Assembly (NCBI GenBank): GCA_030653335.1
Contig: JAURZP010000348.1
Span: 1 to 13,578, forward strand
From: Methanoregula sp.
GTDB taxonomy: Archaea > Halobacteriota > Methanomicrobia > Methanomicrobiales > Methanospirillaceae
Length of the DNA stretch: 13,578 nt
Direction of reading: 5' to 3'
Below are positions 1 through 7,606 of this stretch, one piece after another; within the stretch, counting starts at the first letter, position 1, and each line of letters opens with the position of its first letter. A model generated the notes under the pieces. It worked only from the letters and a program-made list of their open reading frames with translations, was not told where the DNA came from and ran no database searches. A program made the translations under genes and the position numbers.

Positions 1-54
1 TTACTCATGTCCCTGCATGAACGGATCCATTTTGACCGACCGTTTGTCTCCGGA

Positions 55-489
55 TCAGAGCGGCCATCTGCGTTTATGCCCGGACTCACAAAGCCCCTTG
101 CACCGGTTGAAGTATGTCTCGCCCCATATCCACGGCTGGTAGGTGCAACACATATCAGGTTTCACGAGATGAATACCGCAAAGGTAACGCTCTTTTGCTA
201 CGCGGCGCAAAAACGGGCAGACCGTAACATAATCACCGGTATCCGGATTGCGCATCTCAACAGACACAATGTTTCCGAGGTCCAGGGGATTAAGGTCCGC
301 ACAATTTACCGGGGGGCTTTTTTCCATGAACGCAACAAACCAGCGCAGGATATCAGTCCGCCCCTGCTCTATCCATACGTAAACATTCGATGGTGTCGGT
401 GTAATATTGGGGCCAAAGATCCTGCAGCAGAGTCCGCACTGCTCACAGGGTTCCTCTTCTGTTGCTATGTTATCCATTGTAGTTTCCAT
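55..489 (-). CDS. YkgJ-family CxxCxxCC protein
   Basis: Cytosolic protein of 144 residues of the YkgJ type, a family of predicted zinc- or iron-chelating proteins with no settled biochemical role. The N-terminus carries C15-x2-C18-x2-C21-C22 (CEQCGLCC), the family signature. Further Cys/His follow at C63, C91 (CPFL), C104 with H107 (LCGIH), C114-C115, C130 and C134, the usual spread of ligands along this fold. Length is normal for the family. The first ATG is used; a second ATG at residue 5 is equally possible, and only a weak GTGG lies upstream. A TATA-like TTTTAAAC on the minus strand near 552-560 could serve as promoter. A plus-strand frame covers the same bases, but only the minus frame gives the Cys pattern. 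Family assignment is secure; function and bound metal are unknown. Confidence 0.9.
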   Translation of the reverse strand: METTMDNIATEEEPCEQCGLCCRIFGPNITPTPSNVYVWIEQGRTDILRWFVAFMEKSPPVNCADLNPLDLGNIVSVEMRNPDTGDYVTVCPFLRRVAKERYLCGIHLVKPDMCCTYQPWIWGETYFNRCKGLCESGHKRRWPL

Positions 490-614
490 CCACTATTCAT
501 CCGGTATCGGGATAATGTTTTGCCGATACATTCACACAACAGTTTTTTGCCAGGTTTAAAATGCCAGACTAAAAAAAACTTCCCATTATCATCCACATCT
601 CCGGCGTATTCTCA

Positions 615-809
615 TCATGTCCCCTGCACCTGAAAAGTGTATTGTTGATTCAAAAAAAACTCCTGACAGAAGACCCAGACAAAGAGGGTGAGAAAAAATG
701 TCTCACATTGCGAGATGGCGTTAAGATTTATCGCCTTCACATTGCCAGAAGTATCACGGTATTTTACAAAATCCATAATTAAGGTCTTCACCAATGAGAT
801 TTTGACCAT
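615..809 (-). CDS. doubtful small ORF, hypothetical
   Basis: A 64-codon frame that may or may not be a gene. Codon choice (ATC, GTC, CTC, AAG) is not unlike the real genes, and a TATA-like A/T run lies 35-50 nt upstream on the minus strand. The first half (residues about 12-33, with YRDTSGNVKAINLNAIS) reads like a short beta-rich domain, but the second half is a low-quality Phe/Val/Leu stretch translated from T-runs. No ribosome binding site is visible. It could be a truncated or decayed gene. Not recognised as any family. Confidence 0.2.
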   Translation of the reverse strand: MVKISLVKTLIMDFVKYRDTSGNVKAINLNAISQCETFFLTLFVWVFCQEFFLNQQYTFQVQGT

Positions 810-920
810 CGGGCAGGCCCCTAAAAAAAAATAATCGGATGAACTTTTTTTTTTAAATCAGTCAAGCTGAACGGATCCACCCACTTTACTCCAAGTGTAA
901 CATTAAAGAGAGAAAAGCAC

Positions 921-931
921 TGGCTAAATAC
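921..931 (+). promoter_or_regulatory. TATA-like box of the dipeptidase gene
   Basis: The sequence GGCTAAATACT is centred about 29 nt before the ATG at 956. With the archaeal TATA-to-start distance of about 25-27 nt, transcription would begin within a few bases of the ATG, giving a nearly leaderless mRNA. This fits the absence of a Shine-Dalgarno motif better than AAAGAAAG. Read by eye only. Confidence 0.35.
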
Positions 932-955
932 TCTCACAGATAAAAGAAAGATTGT

Positions 956-2851
956 ATGGCTATCCCTTCCTCAATCCGGTTTTTGACCGTAATCTTTATG
1001 CTGATCTTTCTCTGCACACCGGCTCTCGCATGCACCAGTTTCATCATCACGCCTGGCGCATCTGCTGACGGATCGATGTATGTCGGGCACACGAATGACG
1101 GCTTTGGTGCCAGTGTTGTCGGGCATAAGGTAGTAAACGAAAGTTCCCAGCTGGTCTATGTGCCGGCAGCAGATCATCCGGAAGGTGCGATGCGTGCGGT
1201 AAATTATGATCCCAACTCGGGATCCGATGAACCCACCAGTGTTAAGGAAGCGCAGGCAAAACCCCTTGCCTATATTCCGGAAGTAAAACACACGTACGGG
1301 TATTACACCGGAAGTTATGGTATCATCAATGAGCACCAGCTGATGTCCGGCGAAGTGACGACTGGCGCAAAAGTGCAGCCTGCATCCGATCCGCAAAACC
1401 GGATCTTCTACAGCTCCGAGCTCTCAAACATCGCACTCGAACGAACCCGGACATCAAAAGATGCAGTGACACTTGTTGGCCAGCTCATTGACCAGTATGG
1501 CTATTATGGCACTGGAGAGACTCTGCTCTTTGGCGATCCTACCGAAGCCTGGGTGATCGAGATGTGCGGTGGAACGCCTGATGGTAAAGGCGGACTCTGG
1601 GCAGCACAAAAAGTTCCGGATGGCGAGATATTTGTTACAGCAAACACGTTCCGTATCCGGGATATAGTGCCGGGAAATCCGAACCAGATGTATTCTGCCA
1701 GCCTCTTTCCAGCTGCAAAGAAAAACGGCTGGTGGAATGAATCGATGGGAAACCTTGACTGGTTAAAGACCGTGAGCAATGGCGAATACTCACACCCTTA
1801 CTATTCTCTCGCACGGGTCTGGAGTCTGGAGCACAGGATTGCACCCTCGTTAAATCTCTCCCCTTATGTAACTGATACATACTCGAAGGATTACCCGTTC
1901 TCTCTTGCACCGGATAAGAAACTTACCACTGCTGATGCATTTGCTCTTTTCCGGGATCATTATGAGGGCACGGTGTATGATCTCACAACCGGCCCGGCAG
2001 CCGGACCGTTTGGCAACCCATACCGCTGGCGGGGATCGTTTGATGATCACGGTCATATTGTCTTTGGCGAAATAAAACCGGGTGCATGGCCACGTGCGGT
2101 TTCAGAGATATTCTGTGGGTACAGTTACATCAACCAGGGCCGTAGCTGGCTCCCTGACCCCATTGGCGGAATTGTCTGGTTCGGGTTTGCCCAGCCAGCC
2201 GAGACCGTATATATCCCCTTCTATGCCGGAGCAACGAGTATTCCTCCCGAATGGTCTGACACAGACCGGTCCACATTCAGCCGGGAAAACGCATGGTGGG
2301 CTTTTAACTATGTGACCAACTGGGCAACGCTCAATTATAATGCCATGATTGTTGATATCAGGGCCCGGCAGCAGGCAATCGAGCAACGGCAGTTTACCGA
2401 TCAGCCGGTTGTTGAAGAGAATGCCAAAAAGATCTATGACTCTGAAGGAGAAGCAGCTGCCCGTGCGTACCTTACCCGGTATGGTACAGCAAATGCCGGG
2501 GCGAACTTAAATGACTGGTGGAAACTTTCAGACCAGCTGGTAGTTAAATACAGCAACCTGATGGTGAACGATTTTGCCAATGGAACAACTACCCTGACCG
2601 GTTATCCTGACCCGTGGCTGCAGAAAAATGAATACCAGTATGGCCCACGAATTTACGAGGTTAAAGAACTTCAGAAAGTTGTTGGCCTTGCCTATGTGAA
2701 CACAACTGTATATACAACGCCAGACAATGAACTCAATCTCATAAAAGAGACCCAGCGGACGAACATGACCCAGCTCATCATCGGGTTCCTCGAAGGACGC
2801 AAACCCCACACGGGTCAAAATATTACCCACCGGATTATGAAGACCGGTTAA
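956..2851 (+). CDS. secreted C69-family (PepD-like) dipeptidase
   Basis: Predicted Ntn-hydrolase of peptidase family C69 (PepD/U34 type), which cleaves dipeptides with an N-terminal Cys nucleophile. The protein has 631 residues. Residues 1-25 form a signal peptide (hydrophobic core about 8-22, then TPALA), and the next residue is C26 in CTSFIITPGASADGSMY, the family's N-terminal motif, followed by HTNDG at 45-49. Removal of the signal peptide after A25 would expose Cys26 as the free N-terminal nucleophile, so export and activation could be one step. The IINEHQLMSGEVTT segment (about 122-135) is another family motif. No C-terminal anchor is seen, so the product is probably extracellular or cell-surface. 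It is somewhat longer than typical PepD. A T-run follows at once. The family call is firm; substrate is unknown, with scavenging of external peptides the simplest idea. Confidence 0.92.
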   Translation: MAIPSSIRFLTVIFMLIFLCTPALACTSFIITPGASADGSMYVGHTNDGFGASVVGHKVVNESSQLVYVPAADHPEGAMRAVNYDPNSGSDEPTSVKEAQAKPLAYIPEVKHTYGYYTGSYGIINEHQLMSGEVTTGAKVQPASDPQNRIFYSSELSNIALERTRTSKDAVTLVGQLIDQYGYYGTGETLLFGDPTEAWVIEMCGGTPDGKGGLWAAQKVPDGEIFVTANTFRIRDIVPGNPNQMYSASLFPAAKKNGWWNESMGNLDWLKTVSNGEYSHPYYSLARVWSLEHRIAPSLNLSPYVTDTYSKDYPFSLAPDKKLTTADAFALFRDHYEGTVYDLTTGPAAGPFGNPYRWRGSFDDHGHIVFGEIKPGAWPRAVSEIFCGYSYINQGRSWLPDPIGGIVWFGFAQPAETVYIPFYAGATSIPPEWSDTDRSTFSRENAWWAFNYVTNWATLNYNAMIVDIRARQQAIEQRQFTDQPVVEENAKKIYDSEGEAAARAYLTRYGTANAGANLNDWWKLSDQLVVKYSNLMVNDFANGTTTLTGYPDPWLQKNEYQYGPRIYEVKELQKVVGLAYVNTTVYTTPDNELNLIKETQRTNMTQLIIGFLEGRKPHTGQNITHRIMKTG

Positions 2852-2860
2852 TTAAAAATC

Positions 2861-2869
2861 TTTTTTTTT
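2861..2869 (+). terminator. T-run terminator after dipeptidase
   Basis: Nine consecutive T nine bases after the dipeptidase stop codon, with no strong hairpin before it. This is the usual form of an archaeal intrinsic terminator. Confidence 0.6.
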
Positions 2870-2953
2870 ACAAATGAGATTTCATCGCAACTCTTTGGCC
2901 CGGACTTTTTAAAAATAGCTGGCGGTATGCGGTCGCTGACCCCTTAAAAAATC

Positions 2954-2979
2954 GGCGCTTCGGCAAAAAGAGTGGGTAA
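2954..2979 (+). repeat. weak copy of CTTCG-N10-TGGGTAA motif
   Basis: GGCGCTTCG, ten bases, TGGGTAA, after an A6 run. The same arrangement, with the same ten-base gap, is seen at 10588-10613 (GGCTCTTCG ... TGGGTAA), also after A6. The gap itself is poorly conserved, so the match may be chance. Confidence 0.25.
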
Positions 2980-3127
2980 ATTCATTGGAGAATAGCCTTA
3001 CTGATTGAGGGCTGCCGCCCCAAAACCCCTGCATTGTGAGGATAATCAAGCCCTGATGGGGGTCGCACCTGGATAAGGCAGTTCACGTGACTGCATGTAA
3101 GCAAAATTTGTCATTCCTCTTACCCAC

Positions 3128-3151
3128 AAAAAACGTTAAAGAGGCAAAAAA
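3128..3151 (-). terminator. T-run terminator of the DUF2070 gene
   Basis: On the minus strand two runs of six T (3146-3151 and 3128-3133) follow the stop codon of the DUF2070 gene within 30 nt. They are typical archaeal poly-U termination signals. Confidence 0.5.
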
Positions 3152-3154
3152 TCA

Positions 3155-4894
3155 TTAATACACCAGCACAAAATACGCCATTGCAGTTGTCAAAAAGGCG
3201 CCTGAAAGGATGATGATAGCAACCGGAAGCATAAAGCCCATCATGCCGTTAACCGTTGATGCGATCTGGGAGACCCGCTGCGAACCAAAGACTACGATTC
3301 CCTGGCACCATGCGGTCGTGCCAGCGGTGCCGGCAGGAGCTGCATCGGCAAGGGCTTCTTTCACCGCCTCTTCAACGAGCGGGTAAAAAGCATCGACTTT
3401 GATCCTGAGTCCGACCTGGTTCCTTCCGGATATGGTGTTGACCACATGAGTATCGGTTGTCGTGATTTCGCACTCATCAACATGGGCAAGCAGTCTCCTT
3501 CGGATCTCGTCACGGGTGCCGGTCTGCATATTGTTGCCATCGAAAAGAATGTATGCAGTCTTCTGCCCGCCCGCATCAACAATCAGGACCTGCACACCGA
3601 GATCGCCAAATCCTTCCTGCCGTGAGAACGGAAGCACCCGTGATGCATATCCAGCAGAGAACCGGACCTGTTTTTCTTTTGCGGTTGCAGCAAATGCCGA
3701 ATCTGTGGCGCCGACATACTCCATTGCAAGTTCTGTTGCCGGATGAACCCCGTCTGACAACGTATCCATGCAGTTGTGGGCATCAACAAACGCGATGTTA
3801 CGGAAATATCTCTCACCGGATTTCATGATTGCATAACCAACAGAAAATTCGAGGTCCTCAGTGACTTCTGGTGACCGGGTTGCAACTGCAACGACAGTAT
3901 CTCCAAATGCCTGTGCAAGTACATCCACCGTTCCGCACCGGTATCTCTTTGCAACAGTGCAGGTGGTGTTGGTGCAGGACAGTGGAAGATCCTGCTTTAC
4001 TGCGGCGCCCACTTTTCTTACCTCTACTTCATCGACCGGATTGAAATCGTGCGAAGCTGAACCGTGGAAGATCATCGATGTTTTGCCAAGCATACCGTTT
4101 AAGATCTTTGGCAGGTTGCTGCCGCCAATTTCACCGAGGGGTCCGGGATGGACATTTGGGACAGTTAATATAATCTCTTCTTTTCCCTCCCTATGCATAA
4201 CAAGAGAGACCTGGGGCACGATTACACTCTCGCCAATGCTCCTGAAGAAATCGTCAAGCTTTTTGCTTCCCTCTGACAGATGAGCGAGGAATGCATTGGC
4301 CAGTTCGAGCGGACCTATCCTGAAGTTGGCTTTCATTGGGCGTTCGATAACAATAATGAATAAAAAGACGCCAACTGCAAAGCTGATATGGAGAAGAATG
4401 GAGAGCTGAACAAAATGCAGTCCCAGAAACGGGGCGGCTCCGATAACAGCAACTCCGGAGTGCAGAATAGCCGGAACCACAACCTTCCGGAGGTGGAAAT
4501 CAACCACCGCCGCAAGGAGGAGCATCCGGAACGTAAAGACAAGAGCAAGCGAGATTGCAAAGAAGATATGAAATGAAGATCTGAACAGCAGGATCGGTGA
4601 GAGGGAGATAAAGAGCGAGATGATAAGCCCGATCGCCGCAGTAAGCCCGGACCAGCCATAATCCAGTTTTCCGGAAAAGCACCGGGCCAGTCGTGGCGTC
4701 AGGGCAAGGGCAGCAAGCGCCGGGATAAGGTAGGCCATGATGGGAAATAAGTTAGGGTGAGTTATGGGATTTCCAGTTCCAAGAATCGACATGATCTCAA
4801 CGCATCCAGAGAGAATAAGGATGAGAACAAGCGACTTTATCCATGACGGACTGGTGACGATATATTTTGAGAGCGCCTCTAGTTTTAGATCCAT
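3155..4894 (-). CDS. DUF2070 family archaeal membrane protein
   Basis: Protein of 579 residues from the chosen ATG. The N-terminal part (about 18-185) holds six or seven hydrophobic segments; a large soluble part (about 190-550) follows; a last helix (about 553-577) ends the chain. The soluble part has conserved-looking H/D motifs: NVHPGPLGEIGGSN (247-260), HGSASHDF (277-284), FVDAHN (369-374) and TDTHVVN (480-486). These match the DUF2070 family, which is archaeal and of unknown function; the motifs suggest a metal-dependent hydrolase-like site, which is inference. The open frame extends 34 codons upstream to 4996, but that stretch is polar and unlike the family start, whereas MDLKLEALSKYIVTSPSW looks like a genuine family N-terminus. 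AGGTGA lies only one base before this ATG, too close for a good ribosome binding site, so the start is likely but not proven. Confidence 0.85.
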   Translation of the reverse strand: MDLKLEALSKYIVTSPSWIKSLVLILILSGCVEIMSILGTGNPITHPNLFPIMAYLIPALAALALTPRLARCFSGKLDYGWSGLTAAIGLIISLFISLSPILLFRSSFHIFFAISLALVFTFRMLLLAAVVDFHLRKVVVPAILHSGVAVIGAAPFLGLHFVQLSILLHISFAVGVFLFIIVIERPMKANFRIGPLELANAFLAHLSEGSKKLDDFFRSIGESVIVPQVSLVMHREGKEEIILTVPNVHPGPLGEIGGSNLPKILNGMLGKTSMIFHGSASHDFNPVDEVEVRKVGAAVKQDLPLSCTNTTCTVAKRYRCGTVDVLAQAFGDTVVAVATRSPEVTEDLEFSVGYAIMKSGERYFRNIAFVDAHNCMDTLSDGVHPATELAMEYVGATDSAFAATAKEKQVRFSAGYASRVLPFSRQEGFGDLGVQVLIVDAGGQKTAYILFDGNNMQTGTRDEIRRRLLAHVDECEITTTDTHVVNTISGRNQVGLRIKVDAFYPLVEEAVKEALADAAPAGTAGTTAWCQGIVVFGSQRVSQIASTVNGMMGFMLPVAIIILSGAFLTTAMAYFVLVY

Positions 4895-5184
4895 TTCACC
4901 TGTCAAAGGACATCTTCCTGTACTTGTTTTCTCAATCCTTGTATCTGGATTAATTGCGAACCGGAATCGGGTGCCGTAGATGTGGACTGGGATCAAATAC
5001 TTAGTTGAGTATGTGGATTATTATTGGATGAACGTTTCCGCTCAACCCAGAACTCATGAATTGGGTAAAAACCGCCTGGTTCAGCTAAAAAAAGTGTGAT
5101 GAAAAAACCATATGTTGTTTTGTTAATGCATTGTTTGTAACAATCATCCGGGTCTCTGCTCCTTTTCCGGATTAAACCAGTGAT

Positions 5185-5352
5185 TCAGAAACGCTCAAAG
5201 TAACATTCACCCGATAAGAGTTTTTCTCCGGGTTTTAGAGCACGAACAAAGTTATCGGCATGATCAAGGCACACGTAGGCCGAGCAACATCCAAATCCCT
5301 GGTATCCGACAGCATCCTTGTCACAGTACTCGCACTTCATTTTTTCCGGCAT
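5185..5352 (-). CDS. 55-residue Cys-rich miniprotein
   Basis: Short gene of 55 codons plus TGA, easily missed because of its size. The product begins MPEKMKCEYC and carries C7-x2-C10, C22-C23, C28 with H31 (CLDH), and C50, a pattern that fits one treble-clef or zinc-ribbon-like site built from C7, C10, C28 and H31 with C22/C23 as extras. Support is strong: a perfect AGGAGG lies seven bases before the ATG, a TATA-like TTTAAAA sits about 75 nt upstream, and the frame ends in a normal stop. A plus-strand frame on the same bases lacks such signals. It probably acts in the cytosol as a small metal-binding or nucleic-acid-binding protein; the family is not recognised. It is separated from the DUF2070 gene by 290 bases and is probably transcribed alone. 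Confidence 0.8.
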   Translation of the reverse strand: MPEKMKCEYCDKDAVGYQGFGCCSAYVCLDHADNFVRALKPGEKLLSGECYFERF

Positions 5353-5359
5353 GATACTT

Positions 5360-5365
5360 CCTCCT
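5360..5365 (-). promoter_or_regulatory. ribosome binding site AGGAGG
   Basis: Perfect AGGAGG on the minus strand, seven bases before the ATG at 5352. It is the strongest ribosome binding site in the window and is the main reason to call the 55-residue gene real. Confidence 0.8.
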
Positions 5366-5422
5366 CATTTCTTTTCATAATTATTCCTTCTTTTCTGGTG
5401 CCTGGTAATTACAATGCAGAAC

Positions 5423-5436
5423 TTTTTTTTAAACCG
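5423..5436 (-). promoter_or_regulatory. BRE/TATA-like promoter of the miniprotein
   Basis: On the minus strand GCGGTTTAAAAAAAA, an A/T-rich box preceded by a purine/GC element as in archaeal BRE-TATA promoters. Transcription would begin near 5405, giving a leader of about 50 nt that contains the AGGAGG. Confidence 0.4.
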
Positions 5437-5783
5437 CATCCTGAAATATGAAAAAATGAACCGCGCATGGCGATTCACTTGCAGGTCAACATTTTTCAGG
5501 GCATTTGTAATTTTTCTACAGGTCCGGTCATGAATGACCTTTGTTATGATACCAGATGAATCGTTTAAAGTTGTTTCAATTAAAGTTTTTCATCACTCAT
5601 CGAAGGCAACACCCGGATGTTTTATTGCAATATGCCCTGGATACACCTTAACACTACGCTTCATCCGGTTTCATTTTTAAACTGTAATTATCAGAAACAC
5701 ATGATCTTAACTCATTACAGGAAAGTCAGTTTAAAAAAAAACCATCCAAAAAAAATAAATCCATAAAAAAATAGGTTCTCTGT

Positions 5784-6032
5784 ATGATAATTGCAGATAT
5801 ATTAACCCCGGTTTCTATAGTACTTGAATTTTTCATCGTGATCATCGGATGCTATGCAGGTTTAGTATTGAAAAAGGCGGCCGGATACCTCTTTGCCATA
5901 ACATTTCTCTTATTTGGTCTGTATGACTTTTTTTACATTATCGGATTGGAACCCGACTTCATTGCGATTATAAATCTCATCGCGGTTATTGCAGCTATCG
6001 GAGGCATATCCCTTTTAGCAAGAAGAGAGTAA
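5784..6032 (+). CDS. small integral membrane protein, hypothetical
   Basis: Protein of 82 residues, almost all hydrophobic, with three helices: about 6-27, 33-52 and 57-77. A short basic loop KK (31-32) after the first helix and the ending ARRE place loop charges; by the positive-inside rule the C-terminus is probably cytosolic. No enzyme motif is present, and no family is recognised. An in-frame stop and an immediate T7 run close the gene, and an AT-rich box lies at leaderless distance before the ATG. It is convergent with the STAS-kinase gene 38 bases away. The reading frame is convincing because of its consistent hydrophobic pattern; function is unknown. Confidence 0.7.
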   Translation: MIIADILTPVSIVLEFFIVIIGCYAGLVLKKAAGYLFAITFLLFGLYDFFYIIGLEPDFIAIINLIAVIAAIGGISLLARRE

Positions 6033-6039
6033 TTTTTTT
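6033..6039 (+). terminator. T-run terminator of small membrane protein
   Basis: Seven T directly after the stop codon at 6030-6032. Confidence 0.5.
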
Positions 6040-6051
6040 ATTGGAATATTT

Positions 6052-6067
6052 AAAAAAAACAAAAAAA
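6052..6067 (-). terminator. T-run terminator of the STAS-kinase gene
   Basis: On the minus strand TTTTTTT-G-TTTTTTTT follows the stop codon at 6071-6073 within three bases, a strong poly-U signal for the minus-strand gene. Confidence 0.55.
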
Positions 6068-6070
6068 TGT

Positions 6071-7606
6071 TCAACCCGGTATAGCGGACCTGGGTAATAC
6101 CAGCATGAACGCTGTCCCGTTCTCCGGATTACTTGTAACCGTAATATCCCCGTTTAACTTTTCTGCCATCTGTTTTGCAAGCGGAAGGCTCAAACCGATA
6201 AAGCCGGATTTTTCCAGCAGCTTCGATTCATCACCTACATAATATGGCTTGAATACATTTGGTATGATCTCCTGTGCAATGACTGCACTGCTGTTTCTGA
6301 TGGTGAAATAATTATTGGTTTCATCATCGTAATGCGCAATCGTAATTTTTGCTGGAGTTTTGGAATAACTGATGATATTATTCATCAGGCTCTGGATAAT
6401 CAGGTAAAAGTATTCGCTGTCGGTTGTGATTTCCAGATTGTCACTGATTGTGATATTTACTGTAATGTCACTGGAGCATCGTATGACCGTGATATAAGAG
6501 GTGAGCAGTTGTCGCGGTGAAATTTTACGGTAATTTGGCCTGAACTTTGGCAGCATCTGCTCAGGGCCGTAACCCAGACCACTCAATTTGAGAATATGCT
6601 CAATAATATCCCGCATATGATCGATATTTTTTGAGCATTTGCCAAGGATTACTTTTGCATCCTCATTCAGGCCAAAGGATTCCGGATCATCAAGGACAAG
6701 GTTCAGGTAACCCATCACAGGCTGGAGAGGTGTGCGCAGTTCATGGGCGGCAAGGATGATAAATTCCCGTTTTCTTATCAGTTCATGGCGGAGATCTTCT
6801 TCTATCTTACGGAGCTCTGTGATGTCAAGAAGTGAATACACCCTTCGCGGGGTCTCTGGGATCATATCGAGTATCACGTAGACATTTTTTATATTGCCTT
6901 TACGATCCTTAAGCCGGATCTCATAGTGTTGTGGCAGTTTGTCTGCTTTCTTTCTGACCAGTTCATGAAATTCCGTCACGATCCCAAGGTCGTTTCCTAC
7001 AACAAATGAAAGCAGGCTGATTACTTCTGCCAGTTCCTTATTTGTGTAACCTGCCATCTTTTCAAATTCGGTGTTTGCCAGATAGATGGTCAGGTCATCA
7101 TCAACAATGGCCATTGCTGTGCCGGAGTTTTCAAATATGGTCCGGTAAAGGATCTCTGATTGTTGCAGGCTTCCTTCAGTGCGCCGACGGTCTTCATCGA
7201 TATCGAGCGTTGAAGCAATTGCATCGAGGATACGTCTCTCTTTTTCATCAATGGCAACGTACGTGAAGCTCTTTAACGCCTCTTCTTCTGTTTCATATAA
7301 TGAGAACAGCCGGTCAAATCCAGCAATATGTATGATCTCTTTTACCGCAGGTTTTAAGCACGCAAGTTTGAGGTCTCCCTGCTTCTTTTTCACTTCTCTT
7401 AAGGCAATGATCAGTATGCGGAGACCGGAGCTGCTGATATAGTTTAAGTTTTTTAAATTGAGAACAATCTGATTTGCTCCGTGTGCAATCAGCGTTTTAA
7501 GTTCTGCATCCGCTTCGATGGCAGTATTGGTATCAAGCCTGCCGGACATGCACACTACATCAATTGCTGCCTGTTTTTTTTTGGTAATTCTCAGGACATC
7601 TGACAT
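6071..7606 (-). CDS. STAS-PAS-HisKA-HATPase sensor protein
   Basis: Cytosolic multidomain signalling protein of 511 residues without membrane segments. Residues about 5-115 are an RsbV/SpoIIAA-like STAS domain; YISSSG (56-61) aligns with the family's DSSG, and Ser59 corresponds to the phosphorylated serine of SpoIIAA. A PAS domain follows (about 150-265, ending SLLDITELRKIEEDL), then a HisKA dimerisation helix with AHELRTPL (H288 as predicted phospho-acceptor) and a GHKL HATPase domain (about 385-507). In the latter the N box is weak (LMNNIISYS), the G1 box that should read DxGxG is NSSAV (438-442), and the G2 box is GFIGLSL (468-474). ATP binding may thus be reduced or lost. An N-terminal STAS on a histidine kinase is unusual. 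No Shine-Dalgarno is seen before the ATG. A PP2C phosphatase of the partner-switch type lies 1.2 kb away. Domain calls are firm; kinase activity and partner are inference. Confidence 0.88.
   Translation of the reverse strand: MSDVLRITKKKQAAIDVVCMSGRLDTNTAIEADAELKTLIAHGANQIVLNLKNLNYISSSGLRILIIALREVKKKQGDLKLACLKPAVKEIIHIAGFDRLFSLYETEEEALKSFTYVAIDEKERRILDAIASTLDIDEDRRRTEGSLQQSEILYRTIFENSGTAMAIVDDDLTIYLANTEFEKMAGYTNKELAEVISLLSFVVGNDLGIVTEFHELVRKKADKLPQHYEIRLKDRKGNIKNVYVILDMIPETPRRVYSLLDITELRKIEEDLRHELIRKREFIILAAHELRTPLQPVMGYLNLVLDDPESFGLNEDAKVILGKCSKNIDHMRDIIEHILKLSGLGYGPEQMLPKFRPNYRKISPRQLLTSYITVIRCSSDITVNITISDNLEITTDSEYFYLIIQSLMNNIISYSKTPAKITIAHYDDETNNYFTIRNSSAVIAQEIIPNVFKPYYVGDESKLLEKSGFIGLSLPLAKQMAEKLNGDITVTSNPENGTAFMLVLPRSAIPG

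Larger units (their letters stand above)
490..955. other. AT-rich intergenic region with divergent promoters
   Basis: Region between the starts of the minus-strand YkgJ-type gene and the plus-strand dipeptidase. It should hold promoters for both. It also holds a doubtful 64-codon minus-strand frame at 615-809, preceded by long A/T runs (816-853) with a TATA-like TTTAAAAAAA on the minus strand near 847-858. No repeat or structured RNA was recognised. Confidence 0.5.
2852..3154. other. convergent intergenic region with possible structured segment
   Basis: Gap between two converging genes. After the T-run it contains a GC-richer stretch (about 2925-3095) unlike ordinary AT-rich spacers here. 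Visible pairings: GTGGGTAA (2972-2979) with TTACCCAC (3120-3127); AGGGCT (3008-3013) with AGCCCT (3049-3054); ACCCC (3025-3029) with GGGGT (3059-3063), which crosses the previous pair as a pseudoknot would; and GCAGT/ACTGC around TCACGTG (3079-3095). No open frame of note. This could be a small RNA or a degenerate intergenic repeat; the pairings are short and found by eye. Confidence 0.35.
5353..5783. other. intergenic region with divergent promoters
   Basis: Spacer between divergent small genes. The left end holds the miniprotein leader and promoter; the right end (5735-5770) is a long A-rich tract with AATAAAT, about 25 nt before the ATG at 5784, which would give a leaderless transcript. 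An inverted repeat GGTCAT-GA-ATGACC lies at 5526-5539 and could be an operator or be chance. No further gene of more than about 30 codons was found in the middle. Confidence 0.45.

Noticed and set aside
1..54. In-frame continuation of the YkgJ frame past its TGA to a TAA at the window edge
   Set aside because: Seventeen sense codons with no homology to anything recognised; most likely chance, with no sign of a recoding element. A tiny ATG frame at 1-30 is too short to call.
7..633. Long plus-strand open frame over the YkgJ-type gene
   Set aside because: It is antisense to a frame with the full YkgJ Cys signature, has no recognisable domain, and its composition is that of a shadow frame.
956..1033. 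Lipoprotein reading of the dipeptidase signal peptide
   Set aside because: ALAC does not fit the lipobox well (Ala at -3), and the Cys is explained as the C69 nucleophile.
3861..4283. 140-codon plus-strand frame inside the DUF2070 gene
   Set aside because: Antisense shadow of a well-supported family protein; no start signals.
4895..4996. Upstream extension of the DUF2070 frame
   Set aside because: The 34 residues are polar and unlike a membrane-protein start of this family; the ATG at 4894 begins the recognisable family sequence.
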